From Pyrenopolyporus hunteri (lineage: Eukaryota; Ascomycota; Sordariomycetes; Xylariales; Hypoxylaceae), in NCBI GenBank assembly GCA_902806595.1, contig CADCXC010000038.1:4526001-4590000 (forward strand): a stretch of 64,000 nucleotides of DNA, written 5' to 3'. The notes under the pieces were generated by a model. That model was given only the letters and a program-made list of their open reading frames with translations, was not told where the DNA came from and did no database searches. The stretch's first letter is position 1, and each line of letters starts with the position of its first letter. Both the position numbers and the translations under genes were made by a program. Below, one piece after another: positions 10,252-21,500 of this stretch.

Positions 10252-11312
10252 GTGGAATTTACTAACGTGTCGACAGACTTGATGAGCTTCTGACCAGCCC
10301 AAAAAGGGGGTAGAAACCCCGGAGTCCGATCGAGCTTCCAAGTTACTGAGTTGTTATAGACTAATGGTATTATTAATGCTTGGAAGTACATATCTCAAAG
10401 GAATAGCTAGAGACGGTTTTATATACCGAAGCTAGAATCATGCACATAGCATTACTGGTAATGCCGATCTTCGCTATTAGGAAGCGCAGGATAGATATTA
10501 GACCCCCCGAGGAACAGGAAAGGCGGTAATGAAAACGAGATATGTGGAGAGATCAGCTCATAGAACTCATGAGAGAAGACTTCCGGTGTAATTCATGCCG
10601 AGGAGCACAGGAAGACCCATATTGGACTATTCCACACGGTAGCGGCGTGATACGGGTCAAGCCGCTAATAAGATACTACCTGAGAAGACTATTAAAAGAT
10701 AGATACCTAGCTTTGCTTCGTCTAAAATCAAGTTTTTGGCTTTCAAATAAGTCAATTACCATTGCTATAACCATGGTGATGCCGCTTTTTTATCTAGGCC
10801 TTCTAGCTAGTCTAAATCAAAACTCGATAGGGGTTCAGGGGCTAATCTGGTGACCGCCAAGGAGAAAATTATCCAAACCAAGCTATGACTTTCGGGAATT
10901 GACTTCACATGGAATAGGTTAAACATTTTCTTGCTTAAAAGGATTTTAGGATATCATGGCCTTAGACATGTGGCGCGAAGTAGCATTGCTGGGAATATCT
11001 CGCCATTAAGATCCCCAGTTAATTCGGCCTTCGAAGTGATCCTTCTTGTAGAAGTTGATATACTCAATTGATTATACATCTATTCGCGTCTCCTTCACAA
11101 CTGGTATCAGTCCTAAAGTATATCATATCTCAGCTTATACCTCTTTTAATCTTAACCTCGAAGTTCTCGTCGCCGACTAAACTGAAGGTGAATAAGACCC
11201 TTTGGCACCGGATAGCCACTCTTGAAAGGGGTATCAGGCCCATTTATTATATGCGCTAGAAATGACCGATTCGAGGGTCAAATTATAATATACTCCTTTT
11301 TCAGTTAACTTA
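10252..11312. other. AT-rich intergenic region after nde1
   Basis: About 1.06 kb, AT-rich and without a supportable gene. A 103-codon frame at 10542-10853 (+) ends in a hydrophobic stretch but matches nothing I recognise and lacks clear splice signals; I do not call it. This marks the start of a sparser interval that extends to about 21 kb. Confidence 0.5.
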
Positions 11313-12634
11313 TCAATGCTTTTCCACTGGCCATTCATGGTGGAACTCCTGTTTAAAATCGCGGTCTACTTTGATGCCAGTAAGCCCAATCAGGTCCAAC
11401 TCAGTTGAGTCTGCTCGATCTCTTGTCGCCGTGATTTTTGAAATGGGACAGTAATTGCTACCGGCGCTGCTGTTAAGTCGCGTCCAGTCGTAATATGACG
11501 GGTGCGGTTGTACGCTGGGATCGTTACTATGCGATTGCGAGGATCTCACCGTCGAGCAGACGCGCTCGACTCCATGAGCCATGCTCCTATACACTAAGGG
11601 TAGATTGGCGCACAGAATACTACCGCAGGGCTCCCATGCGGATAGGATCCCCAAAGGCACTTCAGACCCTAGAGGAAAAAGCCAAGATCAGTTACGGAAT
11701 CGATTGGAGTGCGAGTATGGGGTCTCACATGTAATGTCGTCGGATTCCACCGAGACAACAACAGACAACCGTGCGGCGCTGATGGCGCATGTTCCCAACC
11801 CGACGGAAAATAGGAAGCAGAGCCCTATCTTCTTCTCTAGGCTAGCTTTCAACCTGAGAATTATCGGTATCGGCATAGCGAAAATCCATATATCGGTTAC
11901 CATGTTTATGCTGTTGGTGGAATACGTAAACGCCGTTTTATCGACGCACGTAGCCGTAGCGGCGACAGTCGCATCCCACCAGCCCCGAACAGGTCGGCAT
12001 CCTAAACCGAGTACGACCTCCATGGCTACGAGCCACATGAGCACAAGGATAGCAGTGGCGATGACCGCGTAACGAAATCTGGGCGCCGCGAAAATCCGAT
12101 AGTACAGCGCCAGGACAGAGAGCTTGGTGCTAGCGATGGCAACGTCGTAGAAATGGCTAAAGATGTAATCGCCCTGTTGAATATTAAGTTTCACCCAAGA
12201 GGATAAGAAGGATTCCCTAGCTTACCATCAGGAAAGCCTGTCGACCTTCCGGCGAAACAGCCTCTACATGACGCCCAAGTCCATTAGGAGCTGAGATAGG
12301 CGAATAGGTAGGTGAGTATTAGCACTTCCTGTACAATAGTAATTGGGGCGACAAACCGTATACCAAACCGACTATACACTCAGCAACAGCAGATACCTAG
12401 TTTCTTGGTTATTAATGTGTTCATTAGACTAGACGACCCAATTAAAAGACGCACCGTAGCCCAAACCATGAGATAATCGTCAAAAGCCAAACGGCCTTGC
12501 GATGAGGGTCTCGCCTTAACCCATATCCTAAAAGCCGTGCTTAGAACCTCTAGGGGGATAGGGATAGAATAAAACGCGGTGACCACGGCCGTCCTAGACT
12601 CAGCTAGATACTCGGGGCTGGAGTTAGCCGACAT
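11313..12634 (-). CDS. PTH11-type seven-helix membrane protein (fungal rhodopsin-like domain)
   Basis: This is a family of plasma-membrane receptor-like proteins; the founder Pth11 senses host-surface cues in a rice pathogen, but most members have unknown ligands. Five exons join in phase to 361 residues: 12455-12634, 12357-12396, 12226-12290, 11729-12173 and 11313-11668. Family hallmarks are FRIWVKARPSSQGRLAFDDY after helix 1, DYIFSHFYDVAIASTKLSVL with LALYYRIF, a GC..PVRGWWD loop, CVDK, NMVTDIWIFAMPIPIILRLK, and after the last intron DDITW..PLGILSAWEPCGSILCANLP. The soluble tail is about 80 residues. No break is seen. The CFEM domain found in some family members is absent. Start is the first ATG in frame. 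Confidence 0.85.
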
Positions 12635-14245
12635 CGTAAGGACTAAACCCAATTACCGGTCGGCATCGACACAGAGAGGTAGGGACAAGAACGTTTGCAA
12701 GGGGTGGGATCATTGAAAGAGTGAGATAGCTAGCCGCTCAGCTCCCCCATTCTAGATATTCTACCTCCCGTGCTAGAAGCCCACTGTCGCACGGCTCCAG
12801 CACGAGTCAGTCCACGGGCCGGACGCAAGACGGACCATTAAGAGCTTAAACCTACCGCCTAGGTACTGGACCTTGCGGCGAATCTAGCCGATCCCACATA
12901 ATGCAAACCCAGAGCTGACGCTCAGGTTAATACGGAGCTGCGATTCTACTGGCTTATTTAGCAACAGCTCAACGGCTAGAGAATGCGACGTTCGACCTAG
13001 AAGCATGGAGCTGACCCTCGCTAGGGGCGGGGGGGTGGTATCTGGTTTGCTGGCCGGCGCATGAAACACGTGGCTCCCTTGCAGCGAACAAATATCCCGT
13101 ATCAGTCGGCCGCTTCGACGGGCCGGGCGGTGGAAGACCCTCAGGCCACGCATACCATACGTTATGTTATACCTACTACCCAGGCCCTTGTAAGGCATGG
13201 CAAAGACACGCACGCACGCACCGCTCTATTGGGGGGCGCGGGATCGAATTGATATCCCTCGCTCAATAGCGGACGTGGGATATTTCCAACATTTAAGGCC
13301 TGCATGTTGGTGGCGGCTTCGCGTGGCATTTTGAAGCTGTTAGGCAGCCTAGGTAGGTAGTTTAAGGCGGCGAGGGCCACGGGTCCAGGGAAGACGACTA
13401 CAAAAGCTAAGAGGTTAGAAATCGCGTCTCCGTAATCCCAGCCAGTCCTGGACCGTTACCTTACATCTTTAACACCTATCGAGGGGTGGGTAAAATCCTT
13501 ACCCCCTCGTTTTGTTGTTGGACTGGTGTTTTCCTCATGATCGTCCGTTAAGGGGGAAATCATGGAAGGGCGAGGAAAATTGTAACGCGTATATAATGCC
13601 GTGGGGAATAGCAGTAATATAAAGTAGTAGTACACTTCTATATTATCCATCATGATGGATACTTTGCTCTTGTCGCAGTATAGTACGGTTCTTATAGGCC
13701 TCTCTCGTAGTAACAGTTTAGGACAACCCCTTAAAGGTTCAAGTATTCCCAAGGGTAGGCATATAATGCATTAATACTAAGAAAGGGACCACTCCTAGGG
13801 CAGGATGCCTTCCCATTATATCCTTAATAGCCTATAAACGGTTTAGCTAGCCGCATAAACCCAATAATATAAAAGAGAATTAATTTTTTAGGTTTGGTAA
13901 GTTAGTAGCGTTCATCCCGAGAAATCTCTCGCGTGTACAGAAAAAGGAACCCCTATACTTTAGAGCTGATATATTACGAAAGAGCGCTAAGATTGATATA
14001 TCGCAATTACCTAGCCTATCTTAATCATAAACACATCAGCATATTGTATTTATTAATGCAGTGTTTACGGTATTCCAAATTGTCTCAGCCCCTGGCCTTA
14101 CTTTTGGCAAAAGTCATAGCGAACATCACGCCTTCCATGGTGCTTATGAGAGATGCGGTCTATTAGCTATTAGTTTACTAGTGTATCAAGGCTCATTCTT
14201 CGTCCTCGTAATTACTTCTGTTATGGTTCATCTTCTCTTTAGGAT
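12635..14245. other. Gene-poor interval between two minus-strand accessory genes
   Basis: About 1.6 kb without a supportable gene. It contains the upstream region of the PTH11-like gene, a TAGGTAGGTAG copy near 13348-13362, and a strongly AT-rich part at 13580-14070. The open frames here are short, overlap on both strands and look random. Confidence 0.5.
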
Positions 14246-15037
14246 TTACCCCCTGGTGGCGACGACCGCGGCACCACGAAGATTGCTGGTACACGCTATG
14301 ATAGCTTCCCGCCGACGCCTCAACTCAGGCGACGACTCGAGGTGTTCCTTTGCGAACCGGTATCCCTCAATCGGCGGTAGCTCGAAATTGGGATCCGAGG
14401 GATCGTGTGTCCATGTATCTTGGTTCGCACGTCTGTACCGCACGAGCAGCTCCTCCATGCATCGGAACTCGTAGTAGCGCCCGTTCTGCGATATGAATAG
14501 CGCCTCCCGCGCCTCCTCCAAGAGCAAGTGGAAGTACCTGCGGGTTAAGGTTTGCATCTGTTTGTTGAATGTGACGAAACGATGTGAGATAAATGTGGCT
14601 TTGAGGAAGCCTTGAAGGTCGGATTGCGCCCAGTATAACTCAGATTCTACGTTTTGCCATATCTCATGCTTGTCTCTCAGCTGGACCAGACTGAGTTGGT
14701 CATCTACGAACTGGGAGATCGTTAGCCACTCGGCGCTAGATAATAACAAAAGGGGCAATATAAGAATTATAAATTCTTTGTGAATCAGAATGTTATACGC
14801 CCCTGCGCAGCCGCGGATTGAGTCCTAGCTGGGGCTGAGGCTGGGGCGAAGTAGTGACGTTTGCGTGTGGAAGGGGGGAGTGGAATTACTTACTGCGCCG
14901 TTGGGATAGGCAGCTCTAAAAACTCGATAGATGAATTCTTTCTTGGTGGGAACCTCTGGATATTTCCAGGACGCCAAATCGTGCATAATCCACCAGTTAC
15001 CCCCTATCGATTCCTCCGTAGCATTTCGCCGTCGCAT
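14246..15037 (-). CDS. Uncharacterised 240-residue protein with one hydrophobic segment
   Basis: I do not recognise the family. Two exons join in phase: 14894-15037 (48 codons) and 14246-14824, with an intron that has a GTAAGT donor and GCTAG acceptor. The acceptor was chosen because it alone keeps a long frame open. The first exon is hydrophilic and reads like a folded domain (GGNWWIMHDLASWKYPEVPT). A hydrophobic stretch at about residues 64-75 (EFIILILPLLLLSS) may be a membrane segment. The C-terminal part is rich in charged and aromatic residues, with RRYFHLLLEEAREALFISQN and YYEFRCMEELLVRYRRAN, and is probably helical. It lies between the PTH11-like gene and the esterase on the same strand. 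Function is unknown, and the start could lie further upstream. Confidence 0.55.
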
Positions 15038-15643
15038 TGTTATGTTACCGGACGTTGTGTCTTATCGTTTATTATTAGTGCTGCCAAGATAATACCGCGT
15101 AAGACTGAGAGACGAGAAGTGTTGTAGGGATGAGTACCCCTTGATCTTCTCAGAGGGTGGGCACGGTTTATATATATATCTTTTGTTTCTCCAGCCTGCC
15201 TGAAGCTGGGGCTATACGAATTCAAGAAACGACAAAAGACTTGTCACGTTATTGATTGTGTTCACATCAGCTGTATCGAGGCATAAGCATGACCAAACAT
15301 CGACACGTGCTTTTTGTGCTTCCAAATGACTAAAAAAGACTTCAAATAATTCACTGATTCACCTGTTCATTGTTATTTTCGTAGGAAATCTCCGTTTCAG
15401 CCTCCTCAATGTTGTCGGATTCGAGACTACGTATTACAACAAATCCAGGGTCAAGATTGAAGGCGATACGCCCGCGCCCACCAATAGGAATGACCACGGC
15501 CGTCTTACTCAGGAATAGACTTCTTCTTTAGTCACATCTCTGCCCTGCCACTTCGGTAGAATGCATGTCCTGTTATATTTACAGATATGTAGCTGAATAT
15601 TTCAAGATATCTCTCAAAATATACACGAGGCTTTACAGAGCTC
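15038..15643. other. Intergenic region, no feature seen
   Basis: About 0.6 kb between the unknown protein start and the esterase stop. No coding frame, repeat or RNA gene could be supported. Confidence 0.5.
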
Positions 15644-17677
15644 TTAATATGGTACTCTCTTAGAGACGGTTCGCCAGAAATCGCACCGCCGACCGCGACC
15701 ACCTTCCCAAGCAAAAGAATCGGCTAGGTTGAAAGCATTCACAATGCCTGCCCCCCCTCGTATATAGTAACTCAAATACGGAGGTATCGTGGCTTTGGTC
15801 ACGTCCCCCCCGGTCGTGTTTAGATTCATCTGTACCGGATTCTCCACAGTGAATTCGGGCCACTCGACGTCGTCGTTAGTTCCGATCGGGACGGTAGCAT
15901 TCGAGTAATTACCGGTAGCATCTGGGATAGAGATGACCGGTGTACCATGGATCATGAAGTTACCCAATATCTTCTGCATTGTGTGTATAAACTCCGCGTT
16001 GGGAAACGTCACACCAACGGAGAAGTAGGAACCCAGATCGGCGCCATGATAAGATGGCGTAAGCGAATATTGATACTTCCAGGCCCGCCGAGGGCCGGTG
16101 CTAAACGCCTCAGCTAGCCATTGTGCAGGGCAAGCAAATGTCATCTCAGCAGCCATGTTGAAGACGGCCTGCTGTATACCCGTAGCCATCCCGGATTGAT
16201 ACAACGCGGTTGGGCCCTCGGAACCAAGGGTATCGTACGGAACTCCGCTATCACCCGGTAGGGAGTCAATTTGATATACCTTATTCAGTAATGCGACATC
16301 ATCTGGAGTGAACGACGGGAAGGTCTCTGAAACGAAGCCGTCGTACTTCGCTCTGGTGTCGATTCGGGGGTCGGTCAGGGGCACACCCTCGTTAGCATTA
16401 TTCTATATCCCATTAGTAGGTACACAGTTAAGAATTTACGGAACGTCACATACGCTGACGAGTAGCCGTTTCCCAGTCACCCTTCCCTGTAAGGACTGTA
16501 TTGACGGCAGTTCCCGGATATAGTCACCGTCAACGACAGGTCCAAATCCGAAGGTACCGAAGTGACCTTCAGTCGTGGAAACTGTTGCGCTGGAATTCTG
16601 TAACACGGAGCTATTGGCAGCCACCAAGCAATCAAACGTGCTCGAGAAAATAGATGGCTTAGGGTTACAGCCAGCCAATTCAGCAAATCTGTCATACAAT
16701 GCCGTTGGAACCGTGTCGTCGTATCCGTATATGGGCGGAAGATAGGGGCTAGCCGCAAATATCTAAACGAGACCATGTAAGTCAACAAGCACCCCCCATG
16801 AGAGAACGGGCCCAACCAACGCTACCGAAGAGATCCGAGTCCTCGCCATCGTACGCCATAGCATGATGCAAGACCGAACCAGCACCCGCCGATTCACCGG
16901 CAATGGTGACGCGCTTTGGGTCGCCGCCAAATTTAGAAATGTGCTCTTGGACCCATTGAAAAGCGAGCCGCTGATCTAAAAGACCAGCATTGAGCTGACC
17001 GTGCGCCTTAACATCGGCTGAGGCCAGAAACCCAAATGCGCCTAGTCGGTACTGCATCTGGACGGCGACGAAGCCGTTGTCATTGGCATTTACCCAGGCA
17101 CTCGGGTCATCCGTGGCCGCGCCAACAGAATAACCGCCTCCGTCTACATAAGAGTCAGAATGAAGCTGATCATAAATCAGGCTAGGTCAGCTTAGAATGA
17201 GGGAACGGAGTACGTACGTATCCAGACCAAGACGGGCAAATTAGAGGCGTTGGGAGCAGAGTATACATTGAGATAGAGGCAATCTTCGTCACCAGGTCCA
17301 GGATTCAACCCATAGGCCTCGGGGAGGCCAAAGCCGCCGGATTGCGGGCATCTCGGTGGCTGATCCACGGCTAGCGTCACTTTCCCATTATTGACGACTG
17401 GGGGTTGAGGGGCTTGCCATCGCAGCTTTCCGACGGGAGGTGTCGCATAGCGAATACTAATAACTCCGTACCTATTCAGCACGAATTCCGTTATTCTTGG
17501 GCCATAAGCATATACGGCTTACCCCTTCCAAATATTAAGGCCGAACGTAGTGTTGTAGTAACCCTGGTAAGTAGCGTATCCAAGATCGACGGCAGGGCTG
17601 GTCGGGGCGGTGAGGGCGGCAGTCGTCTGGAGTGCTGCGGCAAGAGTCCACGAGTAAATGCTACCTTTAGGTTTCAT
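15644..17677 (-). CDS. Secreted type-B carboxylesterase/lipase
   Basis: This is an alpha/beta-hydrolase of the carboxylesterase B family that cleaves ester bonds in lipids, aryl esters or xenobiotics. Five exons join in phase to 599 residues: 17523-17677, 17218-17471, 16821-17143, 16454-16762 and 15644-16402. The N-terminus has a short hydrophobic stretch (YSWTLAAALQTTAALTA) that fits a signal peptide. Family landmarks are IRYATPPVGKLRWQAP, the EDCLYLNVY block, the oxyanion loop HGGGYS (about 137-142), the nucleophile elbow GESAGAGS (about 219-226) and a late SYHGADLGSYF with the likely catalytic His near 465. Several N-glycosylation sequons fit secretion. The third intron uses an uncommon GTTGGT donor. 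No truncation is seen. Substrate cannot be read from the sequence. Confidence 0.9.
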
Positions 17678-18076
17678 TATCGGTATTGCCGCAGCGAGGC
17701 GTTATTAATACACTCGTCGGCAATAAGAGGTTTATCGCCCTTTAGGGTCTTTTGTGAGAATATGTCACATTGGGAGGGCCCGACTCTCTCGTGCTAAACA
17801 AGTTCGCTTTTATATCGTTCTGGCTGTGCCGTTTCCCATCCACGTCAACCATTGATCCACGCTTTCCCCATTCAATATTTAATAATATTTCTAGTCCGGT
17901 TTGAGCGGTTCGTAATGCAGGATGTCCTTATCTCCTTTAAAGTCCAGACCCTCCCTGTTATCGCCAAGAGCGTTATAAGACGAGTTCCTACCCCTTTTTC
18001 TCTCTTCCTAACGTCTAAACCCGTATACTAAACATCGAATACTGTAGAATTCCGAAGATATTCATACCTATCAAAT
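17678..18076. other. Intergenic region upstream of the esterase
   Basis: About 0.4 kb, AT-rich towards 18000-18070. It must contain the esterase promoter and the 3' end of the dioxygenase gene. No other feature is seen. Confidence 0.45.
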
Positions 18077-19126
18077 CTAAGGTGTCTGATTGAAATCATA
18101 GCTATTCCCAAAACCCCTATTCAAATATGTATTGAGCGCTTCCTCCCTGCTTATCCAATCCACCGGGACTTCTAACCCAAGAAGACCCTCGTTCTCCAAT
18201 CGCTCCAGGATGGGTTTGATATCCTCCGCGAACTGCAAGCGCATTTGGTTTCGATACCACGGCGCAAAGTGAATCATGGCTAGCATAACACGAACGTCCC
18301 GGCTCGGATTCGGCATGCCCGCGTGCCAGAGCCGGAGGTCCCGGATGACGATGCTGCCCTTTTGAACGACCGGCTGACTTGGAGGGCGCACATCCCGGCG
18401 CTTATCCAGCAGATCCTCCCGTATGCGACCGCTAGCTCTCTCGCCGTGTTCGCCTTCTTGCCCGTCTACGCCCGTGTCGTCGTTGTGCGTTCCAAGCCAG
18501 ACCTCAGTCGACCCATTTTCAGGCGTCATGGTAACGAGCGGGATATTAACCACCAGCGCGAAAGGGTGGTCTGGGTGGCGGAAGTCCGCGTCGGAGTGCA
18601 CCGGCTGACGAGCCGGCTTTCCCCCGGGCATGGCCGAGTTGGCCGAGCAGAAAGTCCACTTAGGACGAGGGCCGAGCACCGCAGTTGTGATCTGAGTTGC
18701 AATGGGGTCTGTAGGCCGTCAGCACTATTAAAGTTGTGCTTCCAGCGGAGGATACAGACTTGTAAAGATTGAAGGGCTGAAATATTCTGCTACCGGAGGG
18801 GCATCTTGTTGCAGGTTCCCCGTGTTATAATTGAAGGGTCCGTCCTCCCCTCTATCTTGTAAGATCCGCGCGTCTTGAACCATCTTCTTGTTTAATTGAT
18901 CTAGAGATTCGTGCGAGACTACATCTTCGACGACAACGAGGCCGTCTCTATGTACCGCGCCCACCGCCTTCTCCAAATTTCGAGCATCTAGAAGCCCTTT
19001 TCGGGTCTCCAAACTAGAAGGTTTTACTATCGTAGGTAGGCTCCGGAGACGTCCATGCTGTGCGAGTGACGCAAAGGCACGATATCCTCTACCCGGGGCG
19101 GCCCGGCAACGGATGAAAAGCGACAT
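18077..19126 (-). CDS. PhyH-family Fe(II)/2-oxoglutarate dioxygenase, possibly mitochondrial
   Basis: Phytanoyl-CoA-dioxygenase-like enzymes hydroxylate small molecules using iron and 2-oxoglutarate. Two exons (18760-19126 and 18077-18708) join to 332 residues. The iron ligands are visible as HSD in RQPVHSDADFRHPDHPF (about residue 157) and the distal His in LRLWHAGMPNPSRDVR (about 248), whose Arg would bind 2-oxoglutarate. The spliced junction reads SIFTNPIATQITTAVLGPRP, normal for the family. The first 30 residues (MSLFIRCRAAPGRGYRAFAS) are basic, lack acidic residues and resemble a mitochondrial presequence, so targeting is inferred. It lies between the esterase and an alpha/beta hydrolase on the same strand. 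Substrate is unknown. Confidence 0.85.
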
Positions 19127-20011
19127 TCTGGGATTGCTCACACATAAGAACCCATCCTTCCCATGTTGAACCCGCAGTCGTATATAAGTTTAATGCGTGA
19201 GCAACCAAGAACTTTTATACCTAAGCGTCTCAAACTCGAATTATAATACCTCGGCGTGTCAGTGGTGAGTGGTCTAGAGTTAGGTAGATTACATATGACG
19301 GAAATGCCCCTTTGGGAAATTCCGGCCCCTATTCCCGGGAAATCGAACGACCTACCACTAGCCTCAACGACTATAAGGGATGGCGTGAGGGGCAGAGATA
19401 TATATAATTAAGATTTATACGAAGTCTCCGTTAGATCTACCGACGAGGCCCCGAGTATTGTTATCATTTGGTTAGACCACTTCAATCCACTAGTTCTGAG
19501 AAGGTTTTCCATTTATCAATAACCTGGAAGATAACCTTTTTACGTCCCATATTATAGGAGCAGGAGTTCCAACCCACGAAGTCATAATTATTCACAAGTC
19601 GATCTCGAATAGGAGTAGGGAATATACCTATATCTCAAGCCGTATATATTAGGAACCTACGGGGTAAACCTTTATCATCGGTCATAGTTGCATTCTATAT
19701 AATATATCCGAATTCTACTATTATTGTAACGTCGGTATAACGTATCGGTTTTAAGTTTCGAGGACTACCTCGAAAATCCAGCGGGAACATCAAGACAAAG
19801 AATATCGAGGCAATGTCTATATTGATACCTAGGTACCTAAGCATCCAGACGCGATTCCTCTATTGTTAGAGATTCTCCCTTACGCCTTTAGGTACCGATG
19901 GTAGCATCTAACTCCTTTGTTGAGGCCGCTGTATACCGATCTCGAAGATACGAATCTCGTAAAGAAGGAATTTAGGCTATCTAACCTAGAAATATAAATA
20001 AATCTTAGATA
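19127..20011. other. AT-rich intergenic interval
   Basis: About 0.9 kb, strongly AT-rich with many TA dinucleotides and short inverted repeats, including GATACCTAGGTACCTAAG near 19825-19842. No coding frame survives. It could be decayed mobile DNA, but nothing identifiable remains. Confidence 0.45.
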
Positions 20012-20779
20012 TTATAAACTCCTCGCATATTTCTCCGCAGCCTTCTTTATAGCCGCCGCCGTCTCCTCCGGCGCCGTGACGAACGGGAAATGATCCCCAT
20101 CTACCTCGACGCAGTCCACGAACTTATGACCCGGCGGCCTATTCGCCATGAAATCCTTCATCGAATCCCACGCTGCCTTCACGTACGTGGTGGGGATAAC
20201 CCGCCACGCCGTATGCGTGACGGGGGCCACAAACACGCCTCGCGAGTGACTTTGTAAACACCCCTCCGCCAGCGCCCGCTGTTCCGGCGTGCACCGGTTG
20301 TACATGGTCTCGCCCAGTAACTCCGGCACGCGGCGTACGATGTCCCCATCAATCGTCATGTGTTCCGAGTACGGGTACGGAGGGTCGCCCCCGGGCCACA
20401 TGGCCCCACCGAGGTCGAGCACGAGGGCCGCGACGTAGACGAGGTGTACGACGGCGGTGGAGTGCCCGGCGGCGGATCGTGAGGCGACGTCCAGACCGGC
20501 GACGGCCTCGCTGCCGACTACACCGCTGTAGCTGTGGACTATGAGAATCACATCGTCGCCCGCGTCGAGGTGCCTGAGGATGGTCTTCCGTATAGCGGCG
20601 ACGTCGGGCTCGAAATTCTGGGGTATCGATGAGGACTCTGGGTCCGGGCCTAAGCTGGGCAGACGCACGGCTTCACAGGTGTAGCCTGCTTCGCGGAGGG
20701 GAGACATGGTCGGTTCCATGTACTCGGGCGAGTGCCACGCTCCGTGGCTGAAGACTAGGACCGGTTTCTTGTTGGCCAT
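20012..20779 (-). CDS. Alpha/beta hydrolase (small esterase-like, AB hydrolase-6 type)
   Basis: A compact intron-free gene of 255 residues. It begins MANKKPVLVFSHGAWHSPEY, with the oxyanion HGAWH motif typical of this family. The nucleophile Ser sits in VILIVHSYSGVVG (about residues 83-92). The acid is probably Asp or Glu in the C-terminal half, and the catalytic His is in EVDGDHFPFVTAPEET near residue 232. No signal peptide is visible, so it is probably cytosolic. Members act on small esters or lactones; the substrate cannot be assigned. It is more GC-rich than the flanking AT-rich DNA. Confidence 0.88.
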   Translation of the reverse strand: MANKKPVLVFSHGAWHSPEYMEPTMSPLREAGYTCEAVRLPSLGPDPESSSIPQNFEPDVAAIRKTILRHLDAGDDVILIVHSYSGVVGSEAVAGLDVASRSAAGHSTAVVHLVYVAALVLDLGGAMWPGGDPPYPYSEHMTIDGDIVRRVPELLGETMYNRCTPEQRALAEGCLQSHSRGVFVAPVTHTAWRVIPTTYVKAAWDSMKDFMANRPPGHKFVDCVEVDGDHFPFVTAPEETAAAIKKAAEKYARSL

Positions 20780-21500
20780 TCTGGATAGAATGCTTAGGGT
20801 AGATCGGTAGCTTGGTACGTTGAAAATTATCGGCCGACCATCCGAATAGACCCATGGCGGGTCCGAGTAGGATAAAGGGACCTTAAATATACTTGCCTAC
20901 CACTACGACAGCTATTGCGAAGGCGACCCCGCTTCGCGAAGGAAATAATTAAGCCGTGGATTCCGTACGCCTTAATCATTCTTGTTGGTTCATTCGAGGT
21001 TCAAGCCCCTGCATAGTTTTGAACCATAAAAGGCATGTCAGTTGGTTAGTTAGGTGTATTATGTGCGGACGTGGCGTTAAAGGCGGTACCAGGGGGGGAA
21101 GACTGGTCTTCGCCAACCTTCCTAGCGGAGCCAGGTCTATTTACATGTATATATCTATATCCCATAGCCAAGGTGCGTGTCGTCACTTGGCTAGCCGGCC
21201 TGGTGGTCGACCCCACCGCATATTAACCAACATACCAGCAACCTTTGCTCGAGCTCGGGGACGGGCTCTTTCCGTATATTAATTCTATATTAATTCGCAG
21301 ATCTAAAATGCCGTTCTAGGATCTAAGACGTAATTAGACGCAACTAAAGCAACGTCCATACCCTGCCTGACTGTCAACTCCGGCCTATACAACCCTTTGT
21401 ACACGGTTGATTTAGTATAGGTATGTGGTCTATAATCTCATAGGACCCACGGTTGCTGAGATGCTGAGTCTATGTATTAAGGCTTATGCCTACCTCTGTC
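20780..21500. other. Intergenic region, no gene
   Basis: About 0.7 kb between the hydrolase start and the uridine kinase stop. The frame at 20956-21282 (+) has no coding character. No RNA gene or repeat could be supported. Confidence 0.5.

Noticed and set aside
10542..10853. 103-codon frame after nde1
   Set aside because: No recognised motif, AT-rich context, no splice partners and no upstream gene signals. Kept as not supported.
11313..11660. Stand-alone 115-codon protein at the end of the PTH11-like gene
   Set aside because: It is the last exon of that gene: the junction restores DDITW and the family segment AWEPCGSILCANLP.
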